Translations under genes and position numbers: made by a program
Notes under the pieces: model-generated
Databases searched by the model: none
Told to the model about the DNA's origin: nothing
The model's input: only the letters and a program-made list of their open reading frames with translations
In this document: positions 1 to 8,459 of the stretch, piece by piece
Layout of the letters: the number at the start of each line of letters is the position of its first letter
Numbering within the stretch: position 1 is the stretch's first letter
Origin: Blastococcus fimeti
GTDB lineage: Bacteria; Actinomycetota; Actinomycetes; Mycobacteriales; Geodermatophilaceae
Length of the DNA stretch: 64,000 nt
Direction: 5' to 3'
NCBI GenBank assembly: GCA_900102115.1
Contig: FNAW01000001.1
Location: 806,001 to 870,000, forward strand

Positions 1-55
1 TCTCCTTGGCCCGACTGATCATGTCGGCGTAGACCTCGGGGGTCGCGATGGGCAT
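1..55 (-). CDS. fba: Fructose-bisphosphate aldolase class II, N-terminal fragment
   Basis: Only the first 18 codons lie in the window; the gene runs off the left edge. The reverse-strand translation begins MPIATPEVYADMISRAKE. This matches the characteristic start of actinobacterial class II (zinc-dependent) fructose-1,6-bisphosphate aldolases, which split or form fructose-1,6-bisphosphate in glycolysis and gluconeogenesis in the cytoplasm. A purine-rich GAGGAGT lies a few bases upstream of the ATG and supports the start. The call rests on this short conserved N-terminus only, so no catalytic residue can be seen. Finding fba in line with pyrE, clpB and dnaK fits the core gene order known in mycobacteria. 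Confidence 0.8.
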   Translation of the reverse strand, partial: MPIATPEVYADMISRAKE

Positions 56-114
56 GCGGGGCACTCCTCGTGTCGACGTCCTGCGCTGCTCGGGCCCAGT
101 ATCCCGGGAGCCCG

Positions 115-732
115 CTACTCCGGGGCGTCGGGGCCGACCCGTAACCCGAGGGTGGTCACGAGAACGACCGCCTGGGTGACGTCGACCTGCGCGCCCGCGA
201 GCTCCGCGTCGCGCGGGTCGAGCGCGCTCAGGTCGCTGCCGCGCAGGTCGGCACCGCTCAGGTCGATGCCCGACAGCTCGGCGGCGGAGAGGTCCAGCCC
301 GCGCAGCGTGGCCCCGGCTGCGCGCACCCCGGTGAGGTCGGCCTCCCGCATCCGGGTGCCGGCGAACGTGGCGCGGGCGAGGTCGGCGCCGGGCAGCAGG
401 ACGAACGACCAGTCCCCGCCGTCGACGCGCATGAGGTCGAAGGTGCACCGCTGGAAGCGGCTGCCCACCACCTTGCACGCGGTGAACTCCGCCTGGAAGA
501 AGGCGCAGCCGGTGAAGGAGCAGTTCAGGAAGGCGGAGTCGGTGAAGCGGGTCGCGTTGAGCTTGCAGTCGACGAAGGTGCAGTCGGTGAAGACCGCGCC
601 CTCACCGGTCGCCTCGGTGAGATCGACGCCGGAGAACCGCACGCCCGTGTGCTCCCGGCCGGAGAGGTCCTCGCCGTACCAGTCCGCGTCGCGGACCTCG
701 GTGGCTGCGGGGTCGTGCGTCGGCCCGGTCAT
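115..732 (-). CDS. Pentapeptide repeat protein
   Basis: A 205-residue protein made almost wholly of pentapeptide repeats of the A(D/N)LXX type from about residue 20 to 175, for example GADLRGSDLS and the C/F-rich stretch FTDCTFVDCKLNATRF. Such repeats fold as a right-handed quadrilateral beta helix. Some family members mimic DNA and protect gyrase, but most have no known role, and nothing here assigns one. There is no signal peptide or membrane segment, so it is probably cytosolic. The ATG at 732 lies 3 nt downstream of the stop of the flavoprotein gene read in the same direction, so the two are probably co-transcribed. Confidence 0.85.
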   Translation of the reverse strand: MTGPTHDPAATEVRDADWYGEDLSGREHTGVRFSGVDLTEATGEGAVFTDCTFVDCKLNATRFTDSAFLNCSFTGCAFFQAEFTACKVVGSRFQRCTFDLMRVDGGDWSFVLLPGADLARATFAGTRMREADLTGVRAAGATLRGLDLSAAELSGIDLSGADLRGSDLSALDPRDAELAGAQVDVTQAVVLVTTLGLRVGPDAPE

Positions 733-735
733 GGC

Positions 736-2094
736 TCAGCCCGTCTCGATCCGGCTGGCGACGCGCGCGGCGACGATCACCGGGTCGTAGGTGGGTGAGA
801 GCGGCGGCGCGTAGGAGAGGTCGGAGCCGGCCAGCTCCTCGGCGGTCATCCCGGCCCAGATCGCGGTTGCCAGGACGTCGATCCGCTTGCCGCTGCCCGG
901 GCCGCCGACGATCTGCGCGCCGATCAGCAGCCCGGATCCGCGCTCCGTGATGATCTTGACCGCGATCGGCTCGGCGCCGGGGTAGTAGCCCGCCCGCGTC
1001 GTGGCCTCGATCGTCTCGGTGCGGTGGTCGAAGCCGGCCTCCTCGGCCTGCGTGGTGCACAGACCGGTGCGCGCCACCTCGAGGTCGCCGACCTTCGTCG
1101 CCGCCGTCCCGAGGACGCCGGCGAAGCGGGCGGGGCGCCCGCCGATCACCGAGCCGGCGACCCGGCCCTGCTTGTTGGCGTGGGTGCCCAGCGCGACGTG
1201 GATCGCCTCGCCGGTGAGGCGGTGGAAGGTCTGCGCGCAGTCGCCGGCGGCCAGCACCTCGGGGTGCGAGCGGCTGCGCTGGGTGTGCGCGACGTCGATG
1301 CCGCCGGTGACGCCGATCCCCAGGCCGGCGTCGCGCGCCAGCGTCGTCTCCGGCCCCATGCCCAGCCCGAGGACGACGAGGTCGGCGTCGAAGCTGTTGG
1401 TGTCGGTGCGGACCGCGCGGACCCGGCCGTCGGGGCCGGCCTCGATCTCGCGGACCGGCTGGTTCGGCTGCACGTCGATGCCCATCGAGCACATCGCGGC
1501 GCAGATCCGCTCGCCCATGTCGTCGTCGAGCTGGGCCATCGGCAGCGGATCGGCCAGGACCACGGTGACCGACAGCCCCCGGGCCAGCAGGACCTCGGCC
1601 ATCTCCAGGCCGATGTAGCCACCGCCGAGGACGACGGCCTTCGTCGCGCCCGCGGCGATCGCGGCCCGGATGTCGGCGCCGTCGGCGAGCCGGTGCACGC
1701 CGAAGACCCCCTCGGCGTCCAGGCCGGGCACCGGTGGGCGGGAGGGGCGGCCGCCGGTGGCGACCACGAGGCTGTCGTAGCCGTACGTCCGCCCGTCGGA
1801 AACTGCGATCTTGCCCGCCTCGAGGTCGATCGCCTCGGCTCGGACGTGCGTGTGCACGGTGATGCCGTCGGCCTCGAACCGCTCCGGGGTGCGGGCGATG
1901 AGGGCGTCGCGGTCGGAGACCTGCCCGCCGATCCAGTACGGGATGCCGCAGGCGGAGTACGAGACGTCCGGCCCCTGCTCGAGGACGACGATGTCGAGGT
2001 CGCCCACGGGCCGCAGGCGGCGCGCCTGGGCGGCCGCGGACATCCCGGCGGCGTCCCCGCCGATGACGACCAGCCGATCGGTGCTCACCGCCAC
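736..2094 (-). CDS. FAD/NAD(P)-dependent disulfide oxidoreductase, CoA-disulfide reductase/NADH oxidase type
   Basis: A 452-residue flavoprotein. An N-terminal FAD-binding Rossmann motif VVIGGDAAGMSAAAQARR is followed by the single active-site cysteine in SYSACGIPYWIGG (Cys49), the hallmark of the CoA-disulfide reductase, NADH oxidase and peroxidase group. A second dinucleotide-binding motif, VVLGGGYIGLEMAEVL, lies near residue 155, and a C-terminal dimerisation domain follows. The enzyme probably reduces a low-molecular-weight disulfide, a persulfide or oxygen with NAD(P)H in the cytosol; the substrate cannot be told from sequence. The start is GTG at 2094, with another GTG two codons later. 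It is divergent from the Nudix gene with about 90 bp between them, and the pentapeptide gene follows 3 nt after it. Confidence 0.85.
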   Translation of the reverse strand: MAVSTDRLVVIGGDAAGMSAAAQARRLRPVGDLDIVVLEQGPDVSYSACGIPYWIGGQVSDRDALIARTPERFEADGITVHTHVRAEAIDLEAGKIAVSDGRTYGYDSLVVATGGRPSRPPVPGLDAEGVFGVHRLADGADIRAAIAAGATKAVVLGGGYIGLEMAEVLLARGLSVTVVLADPLPMAQLDDDMGERICAAMCSMGIDVQPNQPVREIEAGPDGRVRAVRTDTNSFDADLVVLGLGMGPETTLARDAGLGIGVTGGIDVAHTQRSRSHPEVLAAGDCAQTFHRLTGEAIHVALGTHANKQGRVAGSVIGGRPARFAGVLGTAATKVGDLEVARTGLCTTQAEEAGFDHRTETIEATTRAGYYPGAEPIAVKIITERGSGLLIGAQIVGGPGSGKRIDVLATAIWAGMTAEELAGSDLSYAPPLSPTYDPVIVAARVASRIETG

Positions 2095-2181
2095 AGCGTG
2101 TCACCCCGCGCCGACACACGGCAGCTCATCCCGACGCGGGCTGCGTGGCCGGAGCAGCACGGACTCTCGTACGGTCGCCGG

Positions 2182-2766
2182 ATGCCCGACGGGAGAGCGA
2201 CGGCCAGGTGGCATCCCGACTGCTACCAGCGGGCGGTCGGCTTCCTGACGGACCCGGGCGGGCGGCTCCTCGTGTTCGAGCACGTGGACGTGGACGCGGG
2301 GACGCAGGTCCCGGGCGGCGGCATCCACGACGGCGAATCGGCCGAGGAGGCCGTGCTGCGGGAGCTCGCCGAGGAGTCGGGACTGACATCCGCCGTCGTG
2401 GTCCGGAAGCTCGGCGAGGCGTGGCACCGGTCCGAGGCAGGGAACGTGCCGCCCGGCCTCGAGGAGCAGATCCAGCACGCCTTCCACCTGGCGCTCCAAG
2501 GTCCCCCGCGCGCGGAGACGCCTCAGCGCCCGGTCAGCTCCGCGACGGCGGCGAGGTCGCGCACGTTCGCGCGACGGAACACCTTGCCCGGGTTGAGCAG
2601 GCCGTCCGGGTCGAGGGCGTCCTTGATCGCGCGGTGCACGTCGAGGGCCACCGGCCCGATCTCGCGCTCCAGCCAGTCCACCTTGATCGCGCCCACGCCG
2701 TGCTCGCCGGTGATCGTGCCGCCCATGCCGAGGCCCAGCTCCAGGATGTCGTCGAAGGCGGCGTAG
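2182..2766 (+). CDS. Nudix hydrolase with a lost or replaced C-terminus
   Basis: The first ~115 residues are a Nudix hydrolase. A perfect Nudix box lies near residues 48-71 (G-x5-E-x7-REL-x-EE-x-GL, seen as GGIHDGESAEEAVLRELAEE followed by SGL), which binds Mg2+ for hydrolysis of nucleoside-diphosphate-linked compounds. From about position 2520 the frame runs antisense into the convergent FAD-oxidase gene, and the last ~80 residues are arginine/serine-rich and unlike any Nudix fold. Related proteins normally continue for 35-45 more residues with a strand and helix, so the native end seems to be missing. The start is ATG at 2182, six bases after a TACGGT -10-like box, so the mRNA may be leaderless. 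Activity is doubtful. Confidence 0.6.
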   Translation: MPDGRATARWHPDCYQRAVGFLTDPGGRLLVFEHVDVDAGTQVPGGGIHDGESAEEAVLRELAEESGLTSAVVVRKLGEAWHRSEAGNVPPGLEEQIQHAFHLALQGPPRAETPQRPVSSATAARSRTFARRNTLPGLSRPSGSRASLIARCTSRATGPISRSSQSTLIAPTPCSPVIVPPMPRPSSRMSSKAA

Positions 2767-3956
2767 GCCCGGTCCCGCTCGTCGGCGTCCGCCCCGTCGA
2801 AGGAGATGCAGGGGTGCATGTTGCCGTCGCCGGCGTGCCCGGTGACGCCGATGACCACTGCCCGTTCGCGGGCGATGGCATCGCAGCCGTCCAGGAACCC
2901 GGCGATCCGGGAGCGCGGCACGGCGACGTCGTCGACGAGCATGCCGCTGCGCAGCGCCGCCAGCGCGGGCAGCGCCATGCGCCGCGCCTGGAGCAGCAGG
3001 TCGCCCTCGGCCGGGTCGTCGGTGGTGTGCACGAACTCCGCACCGGCCTCGCGGCAGATCGCGGCCAGCGCCTCGATCTCGGCAGCCGCGGCCTCGCCCC
3101 CGGCGTCCGACTGCGCCACCAGCAGCGAGTGCGCGCCGCGGTCGAGCTCGGCCTTGAGCAGGTCGTCGACCGCGCAGATGCAGGTGTTGTCCATGACCTC
3201 GAGCAGGCTCGGGACCAGCCCGCTGGTGACGACGCGCTCCACCACCTGACCGGTCTGCGCCGTCGTCGTGAACGAGGCCGCCAGCGTGACCGGGCGGTGC
3301 GGGGCGGGGCGCAGCGCGAGCGTCGCCTCGGTGATGACGCCGAGCGTCCCCTCGGACCCGACGAACAGCCGCGGCAGGTCGTAGCCGGCGACGCCCTTCA
3401 CGGTGCGCCGTCCGGTGCGCAGCACCCGCCCGTCGGCGAGCACGACCTCCAGGCCCATGACGTAGTCGGTGGTGACGCCGTACTTCACGCAGCAGAGGCC
3501 ACCGGAGTTGGTGGAGAGGTTGCCGCCGATCGTGCACCAGTCGTAGCTGGAGGGGTCCGGCGGATAGAACAGCCCGAACCCGGCGACGGCGTCGCGCAGC
3601 GTCTTGTTCACCACGCCCGGCTGGACGACGGCGAGCCGGTCGGCGGGCGAGACCTCCAGGACGGCGTCCATCCGGGTCATGACCAGCGTGATCGCGCCGT
3701 CGACGGCGTTGCTGGCCCCGGCCAGCCCGGAGCCTGCGCCACGCGGCACGACCGGCACGCCGTGCCGGGTGGCGATCCGCATGACCTCGGCGACGTCGGC
3801 GGTGCTGCGCGGCAGGACGACGGCGGCCGGTGTCCCCGCGGGCGCCATCATCGCGGCGTCGCGGGCGTACCCGGCGGTGACGTCCGGATCGGTGAGGACG
3901 CTGTCCGCGCCGAGGGCAGCCTGCAGGTCGGTCAACCAGGCAGTGGTCACCGTCAC
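2523..3956 (-). CDS. FAD-linked oxidase, GlcD/D-lactate dehydrogenase family
   Basis: A 477-residue PCMH-type flavoenzyme. The N-terminal FAD_binding_4 domain shows VVPRGAGSGLAGASNAVDG and TIGGNLSTNSGGL. The C-terminal FAD-oxidase domain carries VIGVTGHAGDGNMHPCISF and GGTITGEHGVGAIK, the conserved His-rich motifs of glycolate oxidase subunit GlcD and D-lactate dehydrogenases. It should oxidise a D-2-hydroxy acid (glycolate, D-lactate or similar) to the 2-oxo acid; the exact substrate is unknown. No separate GlcE or Fe-S GlcF partner is adjacent, so it looks like the stand-alone single-subunit type. It is convergent with the Nudix frame and lies 17 nt upstream of the TetR stop region, with its ATG at 3956. 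Confidence 0.88.
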   Translation of the reverse strand: MTVTTAWLTDLQAALGADSVLTDPDVTAGYARDAAMMAPAGTPAAVVLPRSTADVAEVMRIATRHGVPVVPRGAGSGLAGASNAVDGAITLVMTRMDAVLEVSPADRLAVVQPGVVNKTLRDAVAGFGLFYPPDPSSYDWCTIGGNLSTNSGGLCCVKYGVTTDYVMGLEVVLADGRVLRTGRRTVKGVAGYDLPRLFVGSEGTLGVITEATLALRPAPHRPVTLAASFTTTAQTGQVVERVVTSGLVPSLLEVMDNTCICAVDDLLKAELDRGAHSLLVAQSDAGGEAAAAEIEALAAICREAGAEFVHTTDDPAEGDLLLQARRMALPALAALRSGMLVDDVAVPRSRIAGFLDGCDAIARERAVVIGVTGHAGDGNMHPCISFDGADADERDRAYAAFDDILELGLGMGGTITGEHGVGAIKVDWLEREIGPVALDVHRAIKDALDPDGLLNPGKVFRRANVRDLAAVAELTGR

Positions 3957-3973
3957 ACCTTAGTGGCTCCCGA

Positions 3974-4660
3974 TCAGCCGTCGGCGGTCTCGTCGCCGAG
4001 CGACCAGCCGTCGGGATCGATCCCGAGCAACCGCAGGTGGTCCAGCAGCGCGGCGACCATGTCCACGGAGTCCGGGTCGAGGACCCACTGGATCTGCAGG
4101 CCGTCGGCCAGGGCGATCAGCTGGGCCGCGGCCACCGCGGGGTCCCGTCCGGTCACCGGCGGGTCTGCGGCGGCGAAGGCGCGTGCCAGCGCGCCGGTCA
4201 TCGTCCTGCGCAGCCGCGCGTAGCGCTTGCGGAAGTAGCTGTGCGCCGGGTGGGACGGCTCGGTGGCCTCCGCCGAGAGCTTGACGTAGAGCGGCGCCAG
4301 ATCGGGACGCCGCTGGTTGGCGGCGATCTGCCTGACCAGCCACTGCAGCCCGACGTCGTCCACGGTCCACTGCCGTCCGTCGCGCCGGCTGAGCTCGTCG
4401 ATGTGCTGCTGCAGCGCGACGATCTCCTGCTTGTCCCGGTCGATCATCGCCGTGATGAGCAGGTCGTCCTTGCCCGAGAAGTAGTGCAGCAGGCCGGCGT
4501 GCGTGATGGCCGCACGCGCCGCGACGTCGCGGAGGGACACGCTCGTGTAGCCGCGCTCGCCGAACAACTCGACGGCGCTGTCCATGATGCGCCGGCGCGT
4601 CCGCTCACCCTTGGTCAGAGGTGGCACACCGTTCCGCTCGCCGTCCACCGTCGTGGTCAC
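3974..4660 (-). CDS. TetR-family transcriptional regulator, candidate regulator of the glycan island
   Basis: A 228-residue regulator. A TetR helix-turn-helix domain at about residues 18-64 (MDSAVELFGERGYTSVSLRD, then VAARAAITHAGLLHYFSGKD) is followed by a helical ligand-binding domain of about 150 residues. Its start at 4660 overlaps the end of the esterase gene by 56 nt, so the two are probably one transcript reading away from the divergent promoter at 5682-5745. That promoter carries a 22-bp inverted repeat, and the same repeat sits in the ABC-transporter/GH3 divergent promoter at 13.7 kb. The repeat has the size and form of TetR-family operators, and this is the only regulator in the island. 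It is therefore my best candidate for the island's repressor, an inference from position. Confidence 0.85.
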   Translation of the reverse strand: MTTTVDGERNGVPPLTKGERTRRRIMDSAVELFGERGYTSVSLRDVAARAAITHAGLLHYFSGKDDLLITAMIDRDKQEIVALQQHIDELSRRDGRQWTVDDVGLQWLVRQIAANQRRPDLAPLYVKLSAEATEPSHPAHSYFRKRYARLRRTMTGALARAFAAADPPVTGRDPAVAAAQLIALADGLQIQWVLDPDSVDMVAALLDHLRLLGIDPDGWSLGDETADG

Positions 4661-5681
4661 TGGCCGCCTCCTGGGTCGACGGCATGCTATGCGGGCTGCG
4701 GGCGGGAGCGGCTCCGGCGTACCGGTGCGCGAAGCCGACGACGGCCTCCAGCGCGCGGCGGCCGGTCCCGGTGTCGAGGGTGACCTGGTACTCGTGCGGC
4801 ACCGGCGGGTCGGCGTCCGGGAAGAACAGCTCCGTCACCGGGACACCGACGCGGCCCAGCTGGTCGACCAGGCGGTGGGACTGGGAGAGCAGCGGATCGC
4901 CGTTCCCGGCACTGACGAAGGTGGGCGGGAAGGCGCCGGTGAGCAGGTCCCCGACCGACGCGGGGTGCCCGGCCGGCAGCAGGGCCGGCCGCCGGACGCC
5001 CAGGTAGGACCACAGCAGCAGGCGGACGAACTGGGCGGCGCGGCGGTCCGACGGGGGCGGCACCCGCAGGAAGTAGGCGCCGCAGAACAGCACCGTGCCG
5101 CGGAGCTGCCGCGGCTCGACCGGCGGGTCCACGCCGATGAGTCGCGCGTACCCGGGGTCGACGATGGCGGCGGCGACGCAGGCCGCGATCTGCGCTCCGG
5201 CCGAGTCCCCGGCCAGGATCAGCCGGTCCGGATCGGTGCCGAGCTCGTCGGAGCGCTCGACGACGAACCGGACGGCGGCAGCGACCTCGCGCGGCTGCCG
5301 GGGGAAGGTCGCCTCGGGGGCCCACGAGTAGTCGACGCCGACGGTGACGAAGCCGTGCGAGGCGAGGACGCGCAGGTAGTCCCGCAGCGCGTCCTTGGTG
5401 CCGCCGATCCACCCGCCGCCGTGCACCCAGACGACGGTGGGCAGCGGACCCGTCGCTCCACCGGGCCGGAACACGTCGAGCCGGCACCGCCGTCCGGGCC
5501 CGTAGGGCACGTCCAGCCGTTCGTCGACCCCGGGCGGCACCAGCGGACCGTTGCGCCGGGCGATGTCCGCGGCCTCGTCGCGCCCCGCGCGCCGGGTGAG
5601 CAGGCGCAGCACGGCGACGATCGGCCGGGGTCCGGCCAGCCATGCGGCCAGGAGCACGCCGGCGACGACGATCGCGGGCAC
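4605..5681 (-). CDS. Alpha/beta-hydrolase (hormone-sensitive-lipase/BD-FAE type esterase), membrane-anchored
   Basis: A 358-residue esterase of the alpha/beta-hydrolase fold. The oxyanion-hole motif HGGGWIGG starts at residue 87, the nucleophile elbow GDSAGAQ has Ser160, and likely acid and base residues lie in SAGNGDPLL and the PVPHEYQ region. A hydrophobic N-terminus (AIVVAGVLLAAWLAG) looks like an uncleaved membrane anchor or signal. The GTG start at 5681 is preceded by GGAGG at good spacing. It heads a short minus-strand unit with the TetR gene and shares its promoter region with the divergent SGNH esterase. In this island it may remove acyl groups from imported or surface glycans; the substrate is not provable here. 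Confidence 0.85.
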   Translation of the reverse strand: MPAIVVAGVLLAAWLAGPRPIVAVLRLLTRRAGRDEAADIARRNGPLVPPGVDERLDVPYGPGRRCRLDVFRPGGATGPLPTVVWVHGGGWIGGTKDALRDYLRVLASHGFVTVGVDYSWAPEATFPRQPREVAAAVRFVVERSDELGTDPDRLILAGDSAGAQIAACVAAAIVDPGYARLIGVDPPVEPRQLRGTVLFCGAYFLRVPPPSDRRAAQFVRLLLWSYLGVRRPALLPAGHPASVGDLLTGAFPPTFVSAGNGDPLLSQSHRLVDQLGRVGVPVTELFFPDADPPVPHEYQVTLDTGTGRRALEAVVGFAHRYAGAAPARSPHSMPSTQEAASDHDGGRRAERCATSDQG

Positions 5682-5734
5682 GACGACCTCCGGGGGATCG
5701 GGGCAGCGGGTCCGATCGGCCGGACACCGACGTA

Positions 5735-5756
5735 GAATCTACCGCATGGTAGAAAA
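5735..5756. promoter_or_regulatory. 22-bp operator 1 in the esterase/SGNH divergent promoter
   Basis: The inverted repeat GAATCTACCG-CA-TGGTAGAAAA matches the perfect repeat at 13707-13728 at 16 of 22 positions, including the whole CTACC...GGTAG core. It overlaps a TAGAAT -10-like box (5733-5738) and the ATG of the SGNH gene (5746). A protein bound here would block both transcription and, in a leaderless mRNA, the initiation site. The site also lies 54 bp upstream of the divergent esterase start. Confidence 0.7.
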
Positions 5757-6930
5757 CGCTCCGGACCTCGAGTCCTACCTGGTCGGCCAGGTCGCGGTCG
5801 AGGTGGGCCCGCACGGCGGCGTCGTGCCGCTCCGCCTGCCGGTCTGGGCCGAGCGGCAGCACGATCGACCCGATCTGCGATGGGCGGCCCGCGCGCCCGC
5901 CGGAGTGCGCATCCGCCTGCACGTCGGCGTGGGGCGCGTGACGATCCGGCTGCACGCCCTCACGGTCCGCCTCGGGGATCTCGTCGTGCCGCCGCAGGTG
6001 ACGGTCGTGGACGGGGACGACGTGCGCGTGCACACGTTCTCCCGGTTCTCGGTCCTGCGGCTCGGTGGCGAGGGCGCGTCGGTGCAGAGCCTCGGCGTCG
6101 AGGCCGGCGAGCCCGAGGACGTCGTGATCGACCGGAGCTCTGCGGCCGACCCGTTGGAGGTGTGGCTCTCGCCGGCGTGCCGGATGGAGCTGCTCTCCGT
6201 CGTCGCCGACAGCCCGGTGGAACCGGCCGGACCGTCGGGCGGGCCGGTCTGGGTGCACTACGGCAGCTCCATCAGCCACGGCATGGGCAGCCCGCCCCAC
6301 CTGCCCTGGCCGGTGCAGGTGGCCCGGAGCACGGGCTGGGACCTGCGGAACCTCTCGTTCTCCGGCAATGCCCAGCTCGACCCGTTCGCCGGCCGGGTCG
6401 TCGGCGCCATCGCCGCCGACGTGGTCACCGCGAAGATCGGCATCAACGTCGTCAACGCCGACGTCATGCGCGAGAGCGCGTTCCTGCCGGCCGTGCACGG
6501 GTTCGTGGACACGGTGCGCGAACGGCTGCCCGACGTGCCGATCGTGCTCGTCTCGGCGATCAGCTGCCCCATCCACGAGGACACCCCCGGCCCGGTGGTG
6601 TCCGACGCAGGCCGGTGGCGCACCGCTCGGCGACAGGTCGAGGGGGACGCCGGCGCCCTGACGCTGCGCCGGACCCGGGAGCTGCTGGAGCGGGTGGTGC
6701 TGGACCGCTCGTCCGACGACCCGAACCTGCACCATCTCGACGGCCGTTCGCTGTTCGGTCCCGACGACGTCGGGATGCTCGGCGACGACCTGCACCCCGA
6801 CCAGGCCGGGACCGATCTCATCGCGGACCGCTTCCCCGCGGCCCTCCGCGGCGCCCTCGGTGGGGCCCTCGGCGGGGCCGTGCCGTTCCGGACGGCCGAT
6901 CAGCCGGAGAAGACGTCCGTGGAGCGGTAG
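5746..6930 (+). CDS. SGNH/GDSL hydrolase with N-terminal beta-sandwich, carbohydrate-esterase-like
   Basis: A 394-residue protein. An N-terminal beta-rich domain (about residues 1-160) precedes an SGNH hydrolase domain. Block I is YGSSISHG with the likely nucleophile at Ser175, an Asp/Ser variation of the usual GDS. The catalytic pair of block V is D347-D-L-H350 in DDLHPDQAG. This arrangement resembles Axe2-like and CE2/CE3-like deacetylases of plant or microbial glycans. There is no signal peptide, so it acts in the cytosol. The ATG at 5746 was chosen because a TAGAAT box lies 7 nt upstream and the conserved sequence begins there. The 3' end overlaps the convergent GH20 gene by 31 nt. Probable role: de-O-acetylation of an imported oligosaccharide. 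Confidence 0.82.
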   Translation: MVENAPDLESYLVGQVAVEVGPHGGVVPLRLPVWAERQHDRPDLRWAARAPAGVRIRLHVGVGRVTIRLHALTVRLGDLVVPPQVTVVDGDDVRVHTFSRFSVLRLGGEGASVQSLGVEAGEPEDVVIDRSSAADPLEVWLSPACRMELLSVVADSPVEPAGPSGGPVWVHYGSSISHGMGSPPHLPWPVQVARSTGWDLRNLSFSGNAQLDPFAGRVVGAIAADVVTAKIGINVVNADVMRESAFLPAVHGFVDTVRERLPDVPIVLVSAISCPIHEDTPGPVVSDAGRWRTARRQVEGDAGALTLRRTRELLERVVLDRSSDDPNLHHLDGRSLFGPDDVGMLGDDLHPDQAGTDLIADRFPAALRGALGGALGGAVPFRTADQPEKTSVER

Positions 6931-8459
6931 TAGGCGCCGAAGCCCGAGCGCGCCCAGACCGCGGCGTGCGGACGCAGCCGGGCGGCCAGGTCCGGCCACG
7001 GACGCGGGGACCCGCTCCACATGAGTTCGGCGAGGACGGGCAGGCGCGGCAGCAGGAGCACCGCCAGGTCGTCGAACGACTCGACCGACTCGGCCCAGAT
7101 CGCCGCCTCCATGCCGGCGACGACGGCGGCCTCGAGCCCGGCGACGTCGCCCGGGCTCCAGCTCGCCAGGTCCCGCGTCCGCACCCGGGGATAGCCGGCG
7201 TGACCCAGCCGGTCCAGGGCAGCGGTCTGGGCCGGATCGGTGCTGGGCTCGGCGTACCGGCGGTCCAGGTAGAACGGCAGGCTCGGCGACAGCAGGACGG
7301 CCGCGCCGTCCTCGACGGCCCGGCCCAGGTCGCCCGGCGCCTCGCGGAAGGTCGCGAGGAAGGCGTCCACCAGGTGGGCCAGATCGGCCGGAGCAGCCGC
7401 CCGCACGCGCTCCTCCCGCGGTGCGTCGGACGGTGCCACCCACAGCTGGAGCACGTCGCCCGGACCGAAGGCCCGCGCCCGCGACGCCTCCTGCCAGGCG
7501 ACCGGGCGCTTGCCGGCGTCCCGGACCCAGCCGTGCACCAGGCCCACGAAGGCGACGTACTCCCCGTCGGGCATCCCGAAGGCCTCGTCGCCCCCGACGT
7601 GCACGTACGGTCCGGGCGAGATCGCGACCAGTGCCTCGACGGCCTCCCGCGCGAAGGCCATGGCTTCCGGCACCTCGGGACTCAGGTGCCCGAGGAAGGG
7701 GTGCAGCGGCGCGATCCCGCCGCGGAGGCCCGGATAGGCGCGCAGGGCCGCCAGCACGTGCCCGGGCAGGTCGATCTCGGGGACGACCGTGACGAACCGC
7801 TGCTCGGCGTACCGCACCAGGGCCGCCAGCTCGCCCGACGTGTAGTGACCGGGCGAGTCGACGTCCGGGCCGGTGAGCAACGGCCGGCCCGGCAGCGCGA
7901 GACGCCACGCCTGCGAGTCGGTCAGGTGCAGGTGCAGCACGTCGAGGCGGTAGAACGCCATCAGATCGATGACGCCCTGGATCTGCGCCACGGTCAGGAA
8001 GTGACGGGCGACGTCGAGGGACAACCCGCGCCACCGGGTGCTCGGTGCGTCGGCTGCCGCGAACAGCGGGAGCTCGTCCCCGGTGACCGCCTGCAGCACG
8101 GTGGTCAGCCCGCGGAAGGCGCCGTGCGGCGACGCGGCACGCAGCAGCAGGCGCCCGTCGCCGGGCTCCACGGAGTACCGCTCGTCCCCGAACGCCCCGC
8201 CGCTGGGGTCCGGACCGGACGGTCGGGGCAGACCGGGCGGGAGGTCGGGGAGGCCCAGCCGCACGAGGACGTCGGCCGACGCGGCGTCGTCCACCCACCG
8301 GAGCCCTGACCCTGCCCAGCCCGGTGCGAGCCCACCGAGCACCTCGACGACCGGACGGACGCCCTCGTCGCCGGCGACCAGGAGGGCGGAACCGATCGGG
8401 CGCGCGCCATCGGCCGGCGTCAGGCGCTGCGGTGCGGGGACGAGCGGCAGCACGCTCAC
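6900..8459 (-). CDS. Beta-N-acetylhexosaminidase, GH20
   Basis: A 519-residue family 20 glycoside hydrolase. The catalytic Asp-Glu pair sits in HVGGDEAFGMP (D291-E292), and the barrel motif VLHLHLTDSQAWRL is typical. GH20 enzymes remove terminal beta-linked GlcNAc or GalNAc by substrate-assisted catalysis. There is no signal peptide, so the enzyme works on imported oligosaccharides. It is the last gene of the ABC-transporter operon: its GTG start at 8459 overlaps the ATPase stop as GTGA, which implies translational coupling. The gene name is left open because several hexosaminidase subtypes fit. Its product, GlcNAc, is the substrate of the kinase and NagAB enzymes encoded about 5-11 kb away under the same operator. 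Confidence 0.92.
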   Translation of the reverse strand: MSVLPLVPAPQRLTPADGARPIGSALLVAGDEGVRPVVEVLGGLAPGWAGSGLRWVDDAASADVLVRLGLPDLPPGLPRPSGPDPSGGAFGDERYSVEPGDGRLLLRAASPHGAFRGLTTVLQAVTGDELPLFAAADAPSTRWRGLSLDVARHFLTVAQIQGVIDLMAFYRLDVLHLHLTDSQAWRLALPGRPLLTGPDVDSPGHYTSGELAALVRYAEQRFVTVVPEIDLPGHVLAALRAYPGLRGGIAPLHPFLGHLSPEVPEAMAFAREAVEALVAISPGPYVHVGGDEAFGMPDGEYVAFVGLVHGWVRDAGKRPVAWQEASRARAFGPGDVLQLWVAPSDAPREERVRAAAPADLAHLVDAFLATFREAPGDLGRAVEDGAAVLLSPSLPFYLDRRYAEPSTDPAQTAALDRLGHAGYPRVRTRDLASWSPGDVAGLEAAVVAGMEAAIWAESVESFDDLAVLLLPRLPVLAELMWSGSPRPWPDLAARLRPHAAVWARSGFGAYYRSTDVFSG

